Below are positions 34,701 through 47,339 of a stretch of DNA of 64,000 bases, piece by piece. Each line of letters starts with the position of its first letter. Positions within the stretch are counted from its first letter, which is position 1. Under the pieces are notes generated by a model, which was given only the letters and a program-made list of their open reading frames with translations, was not told where the DNA came from and made no database searches. The DNA is from Artemisia argyi (lineage: Eukaryota; Streptophyta; Magnoliopsida; Asterales; Asteraceae), in assembly GCA_030686995.1 (NCBI GenBank), contig CM060708.1, forward strand, positions 183,957,115-184,021,114. Direction: 5' to 3'. The position numbers and the translations under genes are program-made.

Positions 34701-36206
34701 GAGGAAACAATTGAACGTAATTCTGAAATAAAAATTGAAACTTTTCAATCCGCTTACGAGCGAGAAAAGAGAGATATTTTTCAAAAACAAATGAAGCCAA
34801 TTGTTCAACACCTCCGTCTATGTGCTACACGTTGGGATCAGGAACTTCAAAAGGAGGTCAAAAATATGATAAACGTTTTCAATGCAACTAAAAATGACAT
34901 TTTGGTTCAAAAGCAAAGAAATAGAGTTTTAAAAAATGATGCTGATCGACTCTTGGAACAAGTTCTCAATGCTGATATTTTGTCTGTTATCATGAATGAT
35001 CTCTATAATTCTGGTACTTCTATGCTTCAGCATGATCATTGTGTTGATAATAACTTGTTGAATGTGGAAATTGAGACACTGAAACATGAGAATGATAATC
35101 TGAAAAAAAAGAATGATGATGTGACAAAACAGTTTTCAAAAGAAATTTGTCAACTCAAACAAAGGCTTGAATGGTGTCAAGCTCAAAGTCTTAAAAAGGA
35201 ATTGAAACTTCAAAATCAAAATCTTTCAAACTCTTGTCAGCTTTGCAAAAACAATGAGTCTTTAAAAAGTCTTTGTCTCAAACACGAGAAAGAAATTGCG
35301 GATTTAAAAATTGAAAACGCTGAATGGCAACAAAACCGCGATGACATCAAATATTGCAATGGTTTACTCGAGTCTGAAATTCAGGATAAAAATCACATCA
35401 TCATTGATTTAAAAGAGAAAGTTAAGCTACTTGAAAAGGGTAAGATGGTTGACACCATGGTGATAGCACCAGGAATGTATAAATTAGACAAAACTGATAA
35501 AGGAAAGGTTGTTCAAAACACTAATGTTGATAACTCGACTTCTATAGGACTAGTCTCCCCTAATAGCGTTAGCAGACCCAAGCGACAAAGTAAAAAGAAG
35601 AATAGGCTCTAGCAACGTAAGAGAGGATCACTAGAAGCTCAAGGAGTGGAAGATCAACTTAGGAATTTGAATAAAACTCATGTTGCATCAGATTTAGATT
35701 CTAATTTGGCAAATTCTAATCAAAATCTAAATGTAACGAATGATAAACCTTTGAATGTTTTGAATATTAATGCATCTTGTGTGTTTTGTCGTAAAAGCGT
35801 ATCATCTGGTGAACATACTAAGTGTATAGCTAATTCTCTTCTTAATCGTCATAAGAAACGTAGGACACGCATTCCTTCTAGGCCCACTACTGCCTCTAAG
35901 TCTATTTTAGGAAAGCCGCCCTCTACGGTTTCTAATGTTGTAGAAGTTACCCCCATAAGTGCCGAGAACAAATCTAGGACTCAGCCAACCACTAGTGAAT
36001 TCACCATTAAGAAAGCACGAACTAGTTGGAATTGGCAACGTTGGTTACAACAAAAACCAGAATTCAAATGGATTCCTAAATTGTTGAATACATGTGATTC
36101 TAACCAACCGGAACCCGCACTTCCTTTGGGTTCCACCCTTACTTCTGTTCCATCCGTGTCTTCTTCTTGTGATGCAGGTGGTACAGATTGTTCTCTGGAT
36201 TGTTGA
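31731..36206 (+). pseudogene. Gag of C1 with coiled-coil extension; internal TAG at 35610
   Basis: The ATG at 31731 opens 1293 codons to a TAG at 35610-35612; the same frame then stays open to 36204. Residues 1-85 are Gln-rich. Residues 100-335 form the Copia Gag domain (AMWEHVHLLMEG, GETLESYYHRF, KYVTFVRQTKNLHDAPYGLL). A zinc knuckle follows at C507-X2-C510-X4-H515-X4-C520. From about 690 to 1260 are charged heptad-like coiled coils. After the TAG the frame carries a basic Ser/Thr region and stops within the protease start. Gag forms the particle and binds RNA; the function of the extension is not established. Pol is in the +1 frame. The TAG may be a mutation, or leaky. Confidence 0.88.
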
Positions 36207-39200
36207 TAGTGGATGCACCCGACATATGACAGGCAATCTCAAACTGTTACACAACTTTGTCTCAAAGTTCATTGGTACTGTCAGATTCGGGAATGATCAT
36301 TACGCTTTAATCATGGGATATGGTGACTTTGTCAGTGGGAACATTGAAATAAGTCGTGTTTATTATGTGGAAGGCCTTGGACACAACCTTTTCTCTGTTG
36401 GTCAATTCTGTGATGGGGATCTAGAAGTTGCATTTCGTAAGAAAACTTGCTTTGTTCGTGACTTACAAGGAAACGATCTAATGTCTGGCTCATGCGGCTC
36501 CAATCTTTATACTATATCTATGTCAGATATGATTGCAACATCTCCGATATGTCTTCTCTCCAAAGCTGAATCGACTAAATCTTGGTTATGGCACAAACGT
36601 CTTTCGCACTTGAATTTCAAAACAATGACGGACCTTGCTCGTTACAAACTTGTTGATGGATTTCCAAGATTCCGATTTACCAAAGATCACTTATGTTCAG
36701 CCTGTGAACAAGGAAAAAGTACTCGTGCTCATTTTCCCTCTAAACCAGAGCACAGTACAAATCATGTTCTACAATTGCTTCATATGGATTTGTGTGGACC
36801 AATGCGTATTCAAAGTATCAACGGTAAACGCTACATTCTTGTAATTGTGGATGATTACTCCAGATGGACTTGGGTTTATTTTCTACGAAGTAAAGATCAG
36901 GCTCCTTCAATGAGCATCACCTTTCTCACTAAAATTCAAGTTCAGTTACGCAACACGGTCCGAATAGTCAGAACTGACAATGGAACTGAATTTAAGAATC
37001 AGATACTTCGGTCTTATTTTGAGAAAGTGGGAATTGAACATCAAACATCTATTCCTAGAAGCCCAGAACAGAATGGAGTTGTTGAAAGACGCAACAGGAC
37101 ATTAGTGGAAGCTGCTAGAACTATGTTGATTAATGCTCAATTACCAGATTACTTATGGGCGGAAGCTGTTTCAACTGCATGTTATACCCAAAACCGTTGC
37201 ATGATCACAAAACGCCATCGCAAAACACCTTATCAAATTGTTCACAAAAGGAAACCAAACATCGACTACTTTCATGTATTTGGAGCACTCTGTTATCCGA
37301 AAAATGATCGTGATGATTTAGGTAAACTTAAAGCAAAGGCTGACATTGGAGTGTTCGTTGGATACTGTGAACATTCTAAAGGTTTTCGAATTTGGAATCG
37401 TCGAACAAGAGAAATTCAAGAAACTATTCACGCTAATTTTGATGAACTCACACAAGTGGCTTCTGAGCAACACAGCTTAGGACCCGAATTCAACCGTCTT
37501 CACTCTCCGGAATCTTCGGCTGAACCATTGCCACTCAACCGCAAAGAATTGGAAACCTTGTTTGCTCCACTATTTGATGATACAATTGAATACCGTTCTA
37601 CTGAGGTCTCACCTAATTCCGCTGCTCAACCTGAAAACATTCCAGTACCAGACTCACCTCAACAAACTACTACAACTGTTGAGAGAAACGGTCCTCCAAT
37701 TGCATCACCATCTACAGCAGAACAAACTGTTTCTAACTCCCGCCATTCAGTTGAAAATCCAACACCACAATCAGTTCTACAACCCGCAGAGCATGATCCT
37801 GATGTGTTCTTTAACCCGTTTGCACCGGCTCCTCCAGTTCCTGATAGAGCTGAGTCATCCACACGTAATTTGGATCCTGCTAACATGCGAGATACTTATC
37901 AACTACACCCTTCAACACACAAATGGACTCGAGACCATCCACTAGTTCATATTATTGGTCATCCAGATGCACCTGTCATGACAAGACAACGACTTCACAC
38001 TGATGGAGAAACTTGTATCTATGCACTCACAGTTTGTCAAGAGGAACCAAAAAACATTAAAGATGCAATGACGTATGACAACTGGATTGAATCTATGCAA
38101 GAGGAATTTCAGCAGTTCATCCGATTGGAAGTCTGGGAATTAGTTGAAAGACCTGACGGAGTCTTTGTCATTGGGCTGAAGTGGATTTGGAAAAATAAGC
38201 TAGATGCAGAAGGAACTGTCATACGTAACAAATCACGCCTGGTAGCGAAAGGATACTCCCAACTTGAAGGACTTGACTTTGCTGAATCCTTTGCTCCAGT
38301 GGCTAGACATGAAGCTGTTCGGATCTTTTTGGCCTATGCTGCACACAGGAACATGGTTGTTTTCCAAATGGATGTAAAAACTGCATTTCTCAATGGAGAC
38401 CTCCGTGAAGAAGTGTATGTCAGCCAACCAGAAGGCTTCGTTGATCCTGAGCGTCCTAATCATGTTTACCGACTTAAAAAGGCACTCTACGGACTCAAAC
38501 AAGCCCCACGGGCGTGGTATGACAAACTTTCTACTTTTTTGCTGACCAATAAATTTACTAAAGGATCGGTGGACCCAACATTTTTTACAAAAACCTACGG
38601 GGAGGACTTACTTGTTGTTCAAATATATGTCGATGACATTATTTTTGCTTCAACGAAAAGAAGTTACTCTAATGATTTTGCAAAACTAATGAAAGATAAT
38701 TTTGAAATGTCCATGATGGGTGAACTTTCGTTCTTTCTAGGACTACAAGTTCATCAATCACCCCGTGGAATTTTTATAAATCAGTCCAAATATGCTCTTG
38801 AAATTTTAAAGAAACATGGAATGATGAGTTGTGATACTCATAATACACCGATGGGCTATACCACAAAACTAGACGCTGACTTACATGGGACACCTGTTGA
38901 CCCTACCAAATACCGAAGTATGATTGGGTCCCTCATGTATCTCACGGCTAGTAGACCTGATATAGTATTTGCTGTCTATATGTGCTCTCGCTATCAGTCC
39001 AAACCAACTGAAAAACACCTCAGTGAGGTCAAAAGAATCCTTCGATACATTAAGGGAACCATTAACTTGGGAATCTGGTATCCGAAGGATTCTGGCTTTG
39101 AACTAATTGCTTTTTCAGATGCTGACCATGCAGGTTGTTTAGACACACACAAAAATACATCTGGTGGATTACAATTTCTCGGAGACAAACTTGTTTCATG

Positions 39201-39603
39201 GCAATCAAAGAAGCAGGACTGCACTTCACTGTCGTCTACAGAATCTGAATATGTAGCCATGTCTGCTTGTTGTGCTCAAGTCATTTGGATGAGATCACAA
39301 CTTAAGGACTATGGCTACCTATTCAACAAGATTCCCATCTACTGTGATTCCAAAAGTGCAATTGCTATCTCCTGCAACACAGTACATCATTGCAAATCCA
39401 AACACATCGATCTCCGATATCACTTCATCAAAGAGCATGTGGAAAAGGGTACTGTTTAACTTTATTTTGTTGGAAATGAGTACCAATTGGCGGACTTACT
39501 TACCAAATCTTTAGCACCATCAAGGTTTGCGAGTCTAGTTCACCAAATTGGTATGCGATGTTTGACTCCAGATGATCTGGAAAAGTTTTTAAAACATAAT
39601 TGA
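36199..39603 (+). pseudogene. Copia Pol of C1; one premature stop near the C-terminus
   Basis: The frame overlaps gag from 36094 and encodes protease (D-S-G with D at 36205), GAG-pre-integrase ([13 protein letters not shown]), integrase ([28 protein letters not shown]), RT ([32 protein letters not shown]) and RNase H ([18 protein letters not shown]). TAA at 39457-39459 cuts off the last 48 codons; reading on, the normal tail (Y-Q-L-A-D-L ... RCLTPDDLEKFL) ends at the natural TGA 39601-39603. The main catalytic motifs are all present, so the loss is only the RNase H tail. Confidence 0.9.
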
Positions 39604-39647
39604 TCGTCAAACATCAAACTATCTTTGTAAAATATTTTCATATTAAC

Positions 39648-39679
<32 letters not shown>

Positions 39680-40555
39680 GTTCAAGACATGCAAGTTCAC
39701 AACGTTTTTTCTGAAAAATCATTATTACATGCATATCTTGAGGGGGAGAAAAGATTTTTTGTTAACTTCTTTATTTCTCAATTTTTTCCTCATCACTATT
39801 TTCGCTCAATCTCGACTCCTCTTGAACCATTGCTTGTGGAAAAAAAAAAAAAAAAAAAAAGTTTTCCAAATTACTTCTTATGGTTGGTTCAAGAGGATGC
39901 CACATCCATTATTCTCGTTACATCTTTTTTGTTATGTCATTTAAACTTAAGGGACTAAATGTGTTAATCATAACAACTTCTTTGATTTAACAAGTAGGGG
40001 GGCCAATAGTGTCATTATTTTAAACCCATATGTATATCTTTTCTTTAAACGACTTATTTGATTTTTCTTACTCATTCCCAAAAACAACCATACGCGCCCA
40101 ACAACACTCGAAAACAATAATTTTTCCAGAAATCAAGAAATTTTTCAAGAAGTTGTGTCATTGATTGTGAGTATTCACAATTAACTTATTCATTACATGC
40201 TTTCAATTGTTAAATCTAAGTCCATTCTATGGTCTAGGGTTTAATGTTAATCCGAATTTGGGTGTTTCTTGTTGAGAGTAACTTAGGTTAATTAATTGTT
40301 ATAGTCAATTGCGGCATGAAAAATTGAACCTATTTCCAACTTGGTCATAATTGTAGTTGCCTCAATTAAGAGATCATTAGGTGGTTTAGGTTTCATAAGC
40401 CCATTTTTTTCTATGATAAAACTGAGATATATGAGCTTATTTGATTGGTTGCGTGTAATGATGATTTTCTTGAATCTTGGGTAGTGCTTAATAGGTTATT
40501 ATCAACTGCTCACATAGAGTTTGGTTGTAGTTGATACTGCTTGTTGTGTTTTGGT
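39604..40555 (+). other. C1 pol-ORF3 intergenic region with poly-A runs and internal polypurine tract
   Basis: Holds two long A runs (about 39648-39673 and 39840-39860), GAGGGGGAGAAAAG at 39740-39753, and AGTAGGGGGGCC at about 39993. The first purine tract recurs after ORF3 at 52100 in the same context (GCTATTTTTGAGGGGGAGAA), so it looks like an internal copy of the 3' PPT region. No ORF. Confidence 0.75.
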
Positions 40556-40975
40556 ATGAGATTATCGAGTTTAGATTTATGGCAATCGAGTTTGTAACTC
40601 CTAGTGCATATCGAGTTTGCAACACATGGTGGATTTCGAGTTTGAAAAATCTTGTTATTTTCGAGTTTGAAACTGTAGTGAGATTATCAAGTGTGATACC
40701 TTAGGCTATCGAGTTTGAGACTCAAATTGGCTATCGAGTTTGAGACTCAAATTGTTATCGAGTTTGAGACACTTATTGGTTATCGAGTTTGAGACTTTTA
40801 GATGTTATCGAGTTTGAAAAAATTTGTGTATCAAGTTTGGAACCAAATGAGCTTTTCAAGTTTGAAACTCTAATTTTTCCTAATTGTCTATCGAGTTTGG
40901 AACCAAATTTTTCAAGTTATGTACAATTTTTTTTTTCAAGTTAAGTCTAAACTATCTTTCGAGTTGTGCTATTAA
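40556..40975 (+). repeat. Second TATCGAGTTTG array of C1, upstream of ORF3
   Basis: About 18 copies of (T)ATCGAGTTTG(A), several in a longer unit TATCGAGTTTGAGACTC. Repeat type and orientation are the same as in the gag leader 9 kb upstream. TCAAG variants occur here as well. 40976-41310 has no ORF but contains T-rich sequence leading to a candidate splice acceptor. Confidence 0.92.
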
Positions 40976-41310
40976 TTTCATACTTATTTCACTCCGAGAC
41001 AGGAGTTTCATAATGGAACCATCACGTATGGGTTCTAATTTTTTCCATGTTTATGAAAAGAAATGCTGCCGAAATTTTTCAAAAATTTGTCAAGCCATGG
41101 ATTTTTCGTCAATGGAAAAATGATCAAGTTTCATGTTTATCTTAGTATTGTGATTGATTCTAATGAGGATTGTGTATGTCTCTTGGTTGAATTATCATGA
41201 GTTGAATATGTGTTGATTGACTTTATCTTAGGCGATTGTTTTCGGAGATTATTCTTTTATCTAACACTAACGAGCTAATCACCATGTGGTTTTTGTTAGT
41301 CTATGAATCA

Positions 41311-41316
41311 TTTCAG
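41311..41316 (+). promoter_or_regulatory. Candidate splice acceptor before ORF3 of C1
   Basis: TTTCAG lies nine bases before the ORF3 ATG. It is preceded by a T-rich tract (GGTTTTTGTTAGTC) and by CTAAC/CTAAT branch-point-like motifs 40-50 bases upstream. C3 has an acceptor-like GCAG at the matching place. The donor is not identified. Confidence 0.4.
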
Positions 41317-42206
41317 GTCTCAATATGGCAAAGAAATCGACACCTAGACACGAATTGATTCAAGGAGATGAAAGAGTAATTGCTAAGACAAACCATAGGA
41401 TAGATCTTGACTCAATCACATGTCATGATACTTGTGAAACCATTCTGGAAATCCTTAAGAGACACTTCATTTACAACCTCCTCACCATCACTACTGAAGT
41501 ACCGGAAATCTACTTAACACAGTTTTGGGAGAGTACTGAAATCAACAAAGACGAAAAGTCACTGGGGATCACTCTTGATCACAAACTTGTGGTGTTTAAT
41601 GTACAAACTCTCCGTACATTTCTCGGTTTGCCGAATCTCAAAAAGTTCTCTCATATGCCGTCATTATCAGATGTTATCAAACTTCTTCGGGAACTTCAGT
41701 ATGATGAATCAGTTATCCAACTCAGAAACATATCTCACGTTGACAGGAAATACATTCCACAACCCTGGCTCACACTTTACTCAATTCTCGCCAACAGTTT
41801 AACTGGCAGAGAAACTGGACATGAACATCCTACACTAGAAACGATGCAGATCTTCTGGGGGGTTGTCAAACAAGCTCAAATAGACTATGCTCAACTAATT
41901 TGGGTGGACATGGTTAATCACGCAAGATAGTTTCTCAAATCGTCTACCTCAAGAATTCCATTCTACAGATTTACAAAGTGTCTCATTGCTCATTTCATGG
42001 AAAAACACCCTGATATTGATCGTAGATCGGAAGACAAGAAACACACCCCTTCCATAGATCATAAATACTCTAAAACCAGGATTCAGAAGACAAACACTGA
42101 AAAACAAGGAATGAGAATTCCCGATAATCTTATACCTGATGATGTTCGTGACACTGAGGCATACATTTTGTATGATGAAGCTCAGAAAATTGGTAAAGTG
42201 GGTTTG

Positions 42207-43727
42207 TGATGCGTGGGAATCGCACCTTGCTTTACCTCTCGAGGGATCTCGCGAGGCTTACAACCCCCACCAGGCAGTGTACCTGATCGTTGTAGTATAG
42301 TATAGTGACAAGTACCGGGGGATTGATCGTTCAGCTAGGAATAGTGTCGTTAGGATTGAAATTAATCTAACTAGGTCTAAAGGTGAAGGATGATTCTTTT
42401 TATGTTTTTATATTTTATGAAAAGCAAGTAAAAATCTCGGGTTTTGGGAGAGTGGGCGGAATTAGTTGCTAATCAACTAACCCAAAAGCTACTATTTAAA
42501 CTAATTAACAAGAAAACTAAACTAAGATTCTACAAGATAAGTGAAGCATGTCTACCCATGATATGTTACTCCTTGCTAGCTATCCAATCCTACCTATTGA
42601 TTTGTAACCTTGTTTTAATTGACGGGTTGTATTCCTTAATACCATTCGTGGGGTGGCATACATAACTCCCCAACTCTATGAGCTCTTATCTCCTCCTACA
42701 CCATGACCCAGCACAACTATAGGGATTGTAAACAGTGGCTCATGCATTAAATACAACCAATAAAGACCTAGTACGCCTCGGTTCATGTTTCTTAAGACGT
42801 TCAAGCATGTTACCATTTGGAGATCTGCCAGTTTTCTTAAGCCTAACATATAAATCATTCAATCAAAACAAGAATCAATAGGAAACAAGAATTATAAACT
42901 AAACCAACTAGATCTATCGAAGTGTCACGCCCTAATTGATGAAGATAGACACAAACATCAACAAGGAATCAATAAGATCTAATCAATTATATACAAGTTT
43001 CACACAATCATAAGTAGACACAAGGTGAATTAGCAAATCATCATCAAAGAAGAGCAAACAACAATGATAATGAAAAACATAATTAAGATAGAATCATCAA
43101 ACCAATACATGATGTTTATGGAGTGATTGAAACCCTCTAAGTTGCTGGAAAAACACCCACCTAAACCCAGGAATCGACCTTAGGGTTTAGGGCTTAAAAA
43201 TAATGAAGTTATGATGTTATATTTATAGGCTGTATTCTGCCCGGCCCAACTTGACGGCGTCACCTCTTTACTCTTGACGCCATCAAGAAGCCTTTTTCAC
43301 CAAGTTGTAGATCTTTTCGTCCTCTTCGTTTCCTTTTTTGAATCGCCTCAATCCGAGTTCGTATGCAAAAGTTATGACCAAAACGGTGTCAGCTACTCCG
43401 CGCGCAAGTTTTGACAAATTTACACGTGACGGCCTGGTGACGGCCTTGGTGACGCCTTCACCACCTACGGTATTTTATTCTTGATGTCTTGACGCCGTCA
43501 AGAGTAATTCTTGACGCCTTCATGCACTGTTCACAGCATAGAATTTTGAGACTTTGCCGTTTTCTTCACTTTATGCTCCAAAAACGTCCAAAATAGCCTC
43601 TTTTCCAGAATTCACTCTCCAAACACCTAAAATCACAAAAGGAACGATTTAGGGCAATATTTGATCAAATAAATTCGGATTCGGGCTTAAATGACCCCCT
43701 AAAAACGGATCATTTTTCGCCTCATCA
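42207..43727 (-). repeat. 3' LTR of X (1521 bp)
   Basis: TGATGCGTGGG ... CGCCTCATCA on the plus strand. Same length as the partner; differences noted at about 42889, 43288 and 43510. Adjacent internal sequence on the minus strand (AAGTGTAAGGGTATA) is the likely polypurine tract. Confidence 0.96.
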
Positions 43728-44335
43728 TATACCCTTACACTTGAGATTTGCTTGTCCTCAAGCAAATGAGCTTTTATTCTACTCAAAAGACAAGTTAGGG
43801 GTCATTTAACACTAATATAAAAGTAATTACAACAAATAATCGTTTCACTAAAGACCAATAGACAAGCACGGAGGTCATACACAAGCACCTCACAAATAGT
43901 GTTTAGATACTCACATCTCTCGGGTGTAATAAAGTAATATAACATTATGGAAATGGAAGATATCTCTCACTACCTGTCATAGCAAAATAGATTACCATAG
44001 GCTTGGGAAAGGATCAAACCTCCACCACATGGCGTAAGCACCTAGGATAAACTATCAAAGAGGTCTTTTTAAAGGGTTATAATGTTAGGTGTAGGGATAT
44101 GAATTACACGGTTTTGTTGGATAAAGGGGATTTTACTGGTGGCGAGTTAACAATCTTAGTTAATTACATGTACAAGATGGCGTTGCTAAGCCAAGACTAG
44201 ACTCGACTTAAGCTAATAAATGAAAAATAACTAAAAACATAAAATGAACATAGAATGAAAACGGGATGGTAGTCCGTATGTTTTTTCTCTTTCTTTTCTA
44301 TTTTTTTTTTATTTTTTTCTTTTTCTTTTTTTTTC

Positions 44336-44379
<44 letters not shown>

Positions 44380-46248
44380 CATACACTCTTACCCTACCAT
44401 CCAAAATAATACATCATAGGGGTTTGAGCATTCCCCTTACACTTGAATCTTTACATACTTTACATTAAACTATTCTAATGACTCGAATTAAGAAAATCAA
44501 AACACTTGGAGCACTTTTAAGATTAACGTACATATGGGGGTAATAAGTGTTGTTCTTCCCCATTACTCCATAAAATAAGTACTTACCCATGAGTCCCAAT
44601 CGTCCCAAAACAATATGTACAAGGATATGACTCGACTTAGCAACCATGTAATCAATTAGAAAGTTAACTTAGGGTTTAACAAATAACAATAATGCACTAA
44701 AAATGAGCGCATACACGGAAGGCTAAGGCGATTTGGGTGTACATTTAAGTGGGGTGTAACAAATTCTTCCTTTAAGTAAAATGCTTAAAGTTAGAAACGA
44801 AAAGATAGGCACGGAGGGGTGTACTAGGGGTTTCGTGTACTAAAAATGAGTACAACGCTAAGGGTGTGGGAAAAATTAGTTGACTTAACTAGCCAAGTAA
44901 TATGACTTAAATGGTCAAGTAATCATGATACGGGTTTAACACAAGGGTGATCCTAATGCCTCTTATCATGTAGTAAATCCTACTACACGAATGTAGTCTC
45001 ACTAGCGGTCTCGGGATGCATCACTAACGCAAGTTCTAGAATCTAAATGCTACCGGTACACTCATAAGCACCAATAATAAATGCTTTTCCTATCAAAACT
45101 AAAGGCGAACCTCACATTTTTGGGTGGAAAATTTTTCTGAATATACGGTTATGTGCTAGTCATACAACCTCCTATCCATGAGACGCTTTCTATGGCTAAA
45201 GTTTCACTCCTAAATGTTGTAAAAAATTTTAAATTTGGCGCTAAAATTACACTAACAAGTATTTCTCATAGTTTTATTACTCATCTACTATCAAACAAAA
45301 CAAACTCAAGCGAAAGTGCATATGTAAGGTATCATCTTTTTACCCTCCCCTTACACTTAAGATGAACATTGTCCCCAATGTTCAAGTAAAGAATGTAAAA
45401 GTTAAGAGGTAAAGACAATGAAATCAAATACTCCCCTGATTCGCTCGGTATGGATTATAGGTTGGCCAGGTTAAATCTTCCTCCAAGAAAACGAACAATC
45501 AAAGCTTCCCTTCCAGAATATAAATCCTCTTCTTGTCACAAATAACCTGTAAATCCTGACAAAACAACTACAAAAACCCAAAGCATCAAGCCGAACAAAG
45601 ATAACTCACAACTAGATGTAATTCCAGACTTAGGAATAAAAACAAAACAATTAAAGATATAATGCTTGTGGAATGAATGTTTGCAGATTTCCTGGAGATT
45701 ATAAAACTTAATAATTCACAAAAACCATAAGACTCCGTTAGAAAAACAAAACTGGTAAAATTTCCAGATTTTTACACGTGACGCCGTCAAGAGTAAACTC
45801 GTGACGCCGTCAGAAGTGACCTGCAGAAATTCTTATGTTAAGTTTCCGGAAAATTTCTGGAAAAACTTCGTCCTACTTCCTGGAAAATCCTGCAAAACAT
45901 CATTACGACTCGATACAAGCATTTGACTCTAACAAGTACTAATACACATGTCCATTTAATATTGTTGTGGTTCATGCTCAATTTCGTTCTTATAAACAAA
46001 TTTGGATCTCCCTTACACTTATCTTTTGCAAAATACCTTTATATGCAATTAAGACGAAGTTAAAAAAAAAATAAAGCATTTTCACAATTTACTTTGAAAC
46101 ATGAGTCACAAACAATAAAAATAAAACATGCATACGGAAACAAATAAAATCAAACAAACAAACAAACAAACAAATAAAAACACACAAAACATGGGTTGCC
46201 TCCCAAGAAGCGCTTGTTTTTGTTCGAGTCACGAGCCTGACTCTACCC
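43728..46248 (-). other. 3' non-coding internal region of X
   Basis: No ORF of substance. Shares blocks with 4367-6110. Contains a poly-T run of about 40 (44338-44379) and T-rich neighbours, (CAAA)n at about 46154-46173, and, next to the ORF end, GGTTGCCTCCCAAGAAGCGC, the complement of a motif commonly found at the end of Athila pol. This suggests that pol was deleted and the junction retained. Confidence 0.7.
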
Positions 46249-47205
46249 TTATTTAATGGAAATAGGGGAGGTTCTCCCTACACTTAGGATTAAGTGTGGG
46301 TGAAAGTAGCGATACACACCTTTAGGGTGTGAATATGCCACGTGAGGTGAAGGGGGTGAGTGAATGGCTTCCTTCATCCTAAAACTACCCGGATAATATT
46401 GGTTGATGGGTGGGTCGGTTCCTCTTTTGTCTCCTAGAAATAAATCTAAGGATGGGAAGTTGTGTAAAGGTTGAGGTTCCGGTTCATCAACACTAGGAAA
46501 TTCCCTAGAACTAGGAGTAAGGTTATCACTACAAGCGTTCAAACCTATATCCTCAAGTGGTGCCTGGTCCAAGGGTTCTACCTCCATAGGAATTCCTAAA
46601 GTTTCTTCTACTTCTTCCGGGTAAGTCACGGGCGGTGTATGTGCCTCAAATGATGGTTGAGTATTTTGTGGGCTTATGTTGTTCACCTCATCATTCCATG
46701 TGTCAGGATCTAGCCCTAACATTCTCCCAAGTATCTCACGTGCTTCTCTAGGCATCTCAACTTCTATGTCCGAATCATAAGGATCATCTTCAATATTCTG
46801 ACTACTATATACAAATTGCCCAAGAGATTCATCATCTGTTTCTTGAGATTCATCATCATCGATCATAGGACCTAGGTCTTTTTGATCAATGTGATCATGC
46901 TCGGCTAAATCCTCCTCAATTGTTTTCTTAGGAAGTGATAGTAGCAAACCTAGTGCTTCATCCAACTTATGATTTGTTGCAATGGCTCTCTCCATAATTC
47001 CATGGCAAACTAGGTCGCATTTCCAATTGGCCTCACTAAAACTAGATCTTAAACATGGAGATTGTTCATAAGAATCTATCCTAGGTGAAGGCTCATATGA
47101 TTCATAGGTGTCTCTAAATGAGGTATTTTGAACTCTTTGGTATGTTAGCCGCTCAACCCTATCTTGCAATCTTAGAAGCCTAAGTGTAAGGTCCATTTGA
47201 AGCAA
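46249..47205 (-). CDS. Uncharacterised acidic ORF of element X (318 aa)
   Basis: The only sizeable ORF of X, beginning about 135 bp after the primer-binding site. The product is acidic (DDDESQETDDES; DDPYDSDIEVEMP) with an N-terminal heptad-like helix (LTLRLLRLQDRVERL) and a Pro-rich C-terminus. There is no zinc knuckle, protease or polymerase motif, so it is not a standard Gag or Pol domain. It lies where gag would begin and may be a gag-replacing ORF of a non-autonomous family. Function unknown. The ORF is open despite the long stretch, consistent with the recent insertion or with selection. Confidence 0.6.
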   Translation of the reverse strand: MLQMDLTLRLLRLQDRVERLTYQRVQNTSFRDTYESYEPSPRIDSYEQSPCLRSSFSEANWKCDLVCHGIMERAIATNHKLDEALGLLLSLPKKTIEEDLAEHDHIDQKDLGPMIDDDESQETDDESLGQFVYSSQNIEDDPYDSDIEVEMPREAREILGRMLGLDPDTWNDEVNNISPQNTQPSFEAHTPPVTYPEEVEETLGIPMEVEPLDQAPLEDIGLNACSDNLTPSSREFPSVDEPEPQPLHNFPSLDLFLGDKRGTDPPINQYYPGSFRMKEAIHSPPSPHVAYSHPKGVYRYFHPHLILSVGRTSPISIK

Positions 47206-47339
47206 GTTACAAACAAAATCACAAAGAAAAGATAGACTACGAGAAAGCTACAAAATAAAAAGAAAAAAATCTCACTTGATAGGAATCTAATGAGTAGACC
47301 TAATAAAAATCAAATTCAACCTAAACAATAACTATTCCC

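Noticed and set aside
43728..46248. Possible host gene inside element X
   Set aside because: No ORF, no splice pattern, and the region aligns with 4367-6110, so it is ordinary 3' internal sequence of the Athila-like family.
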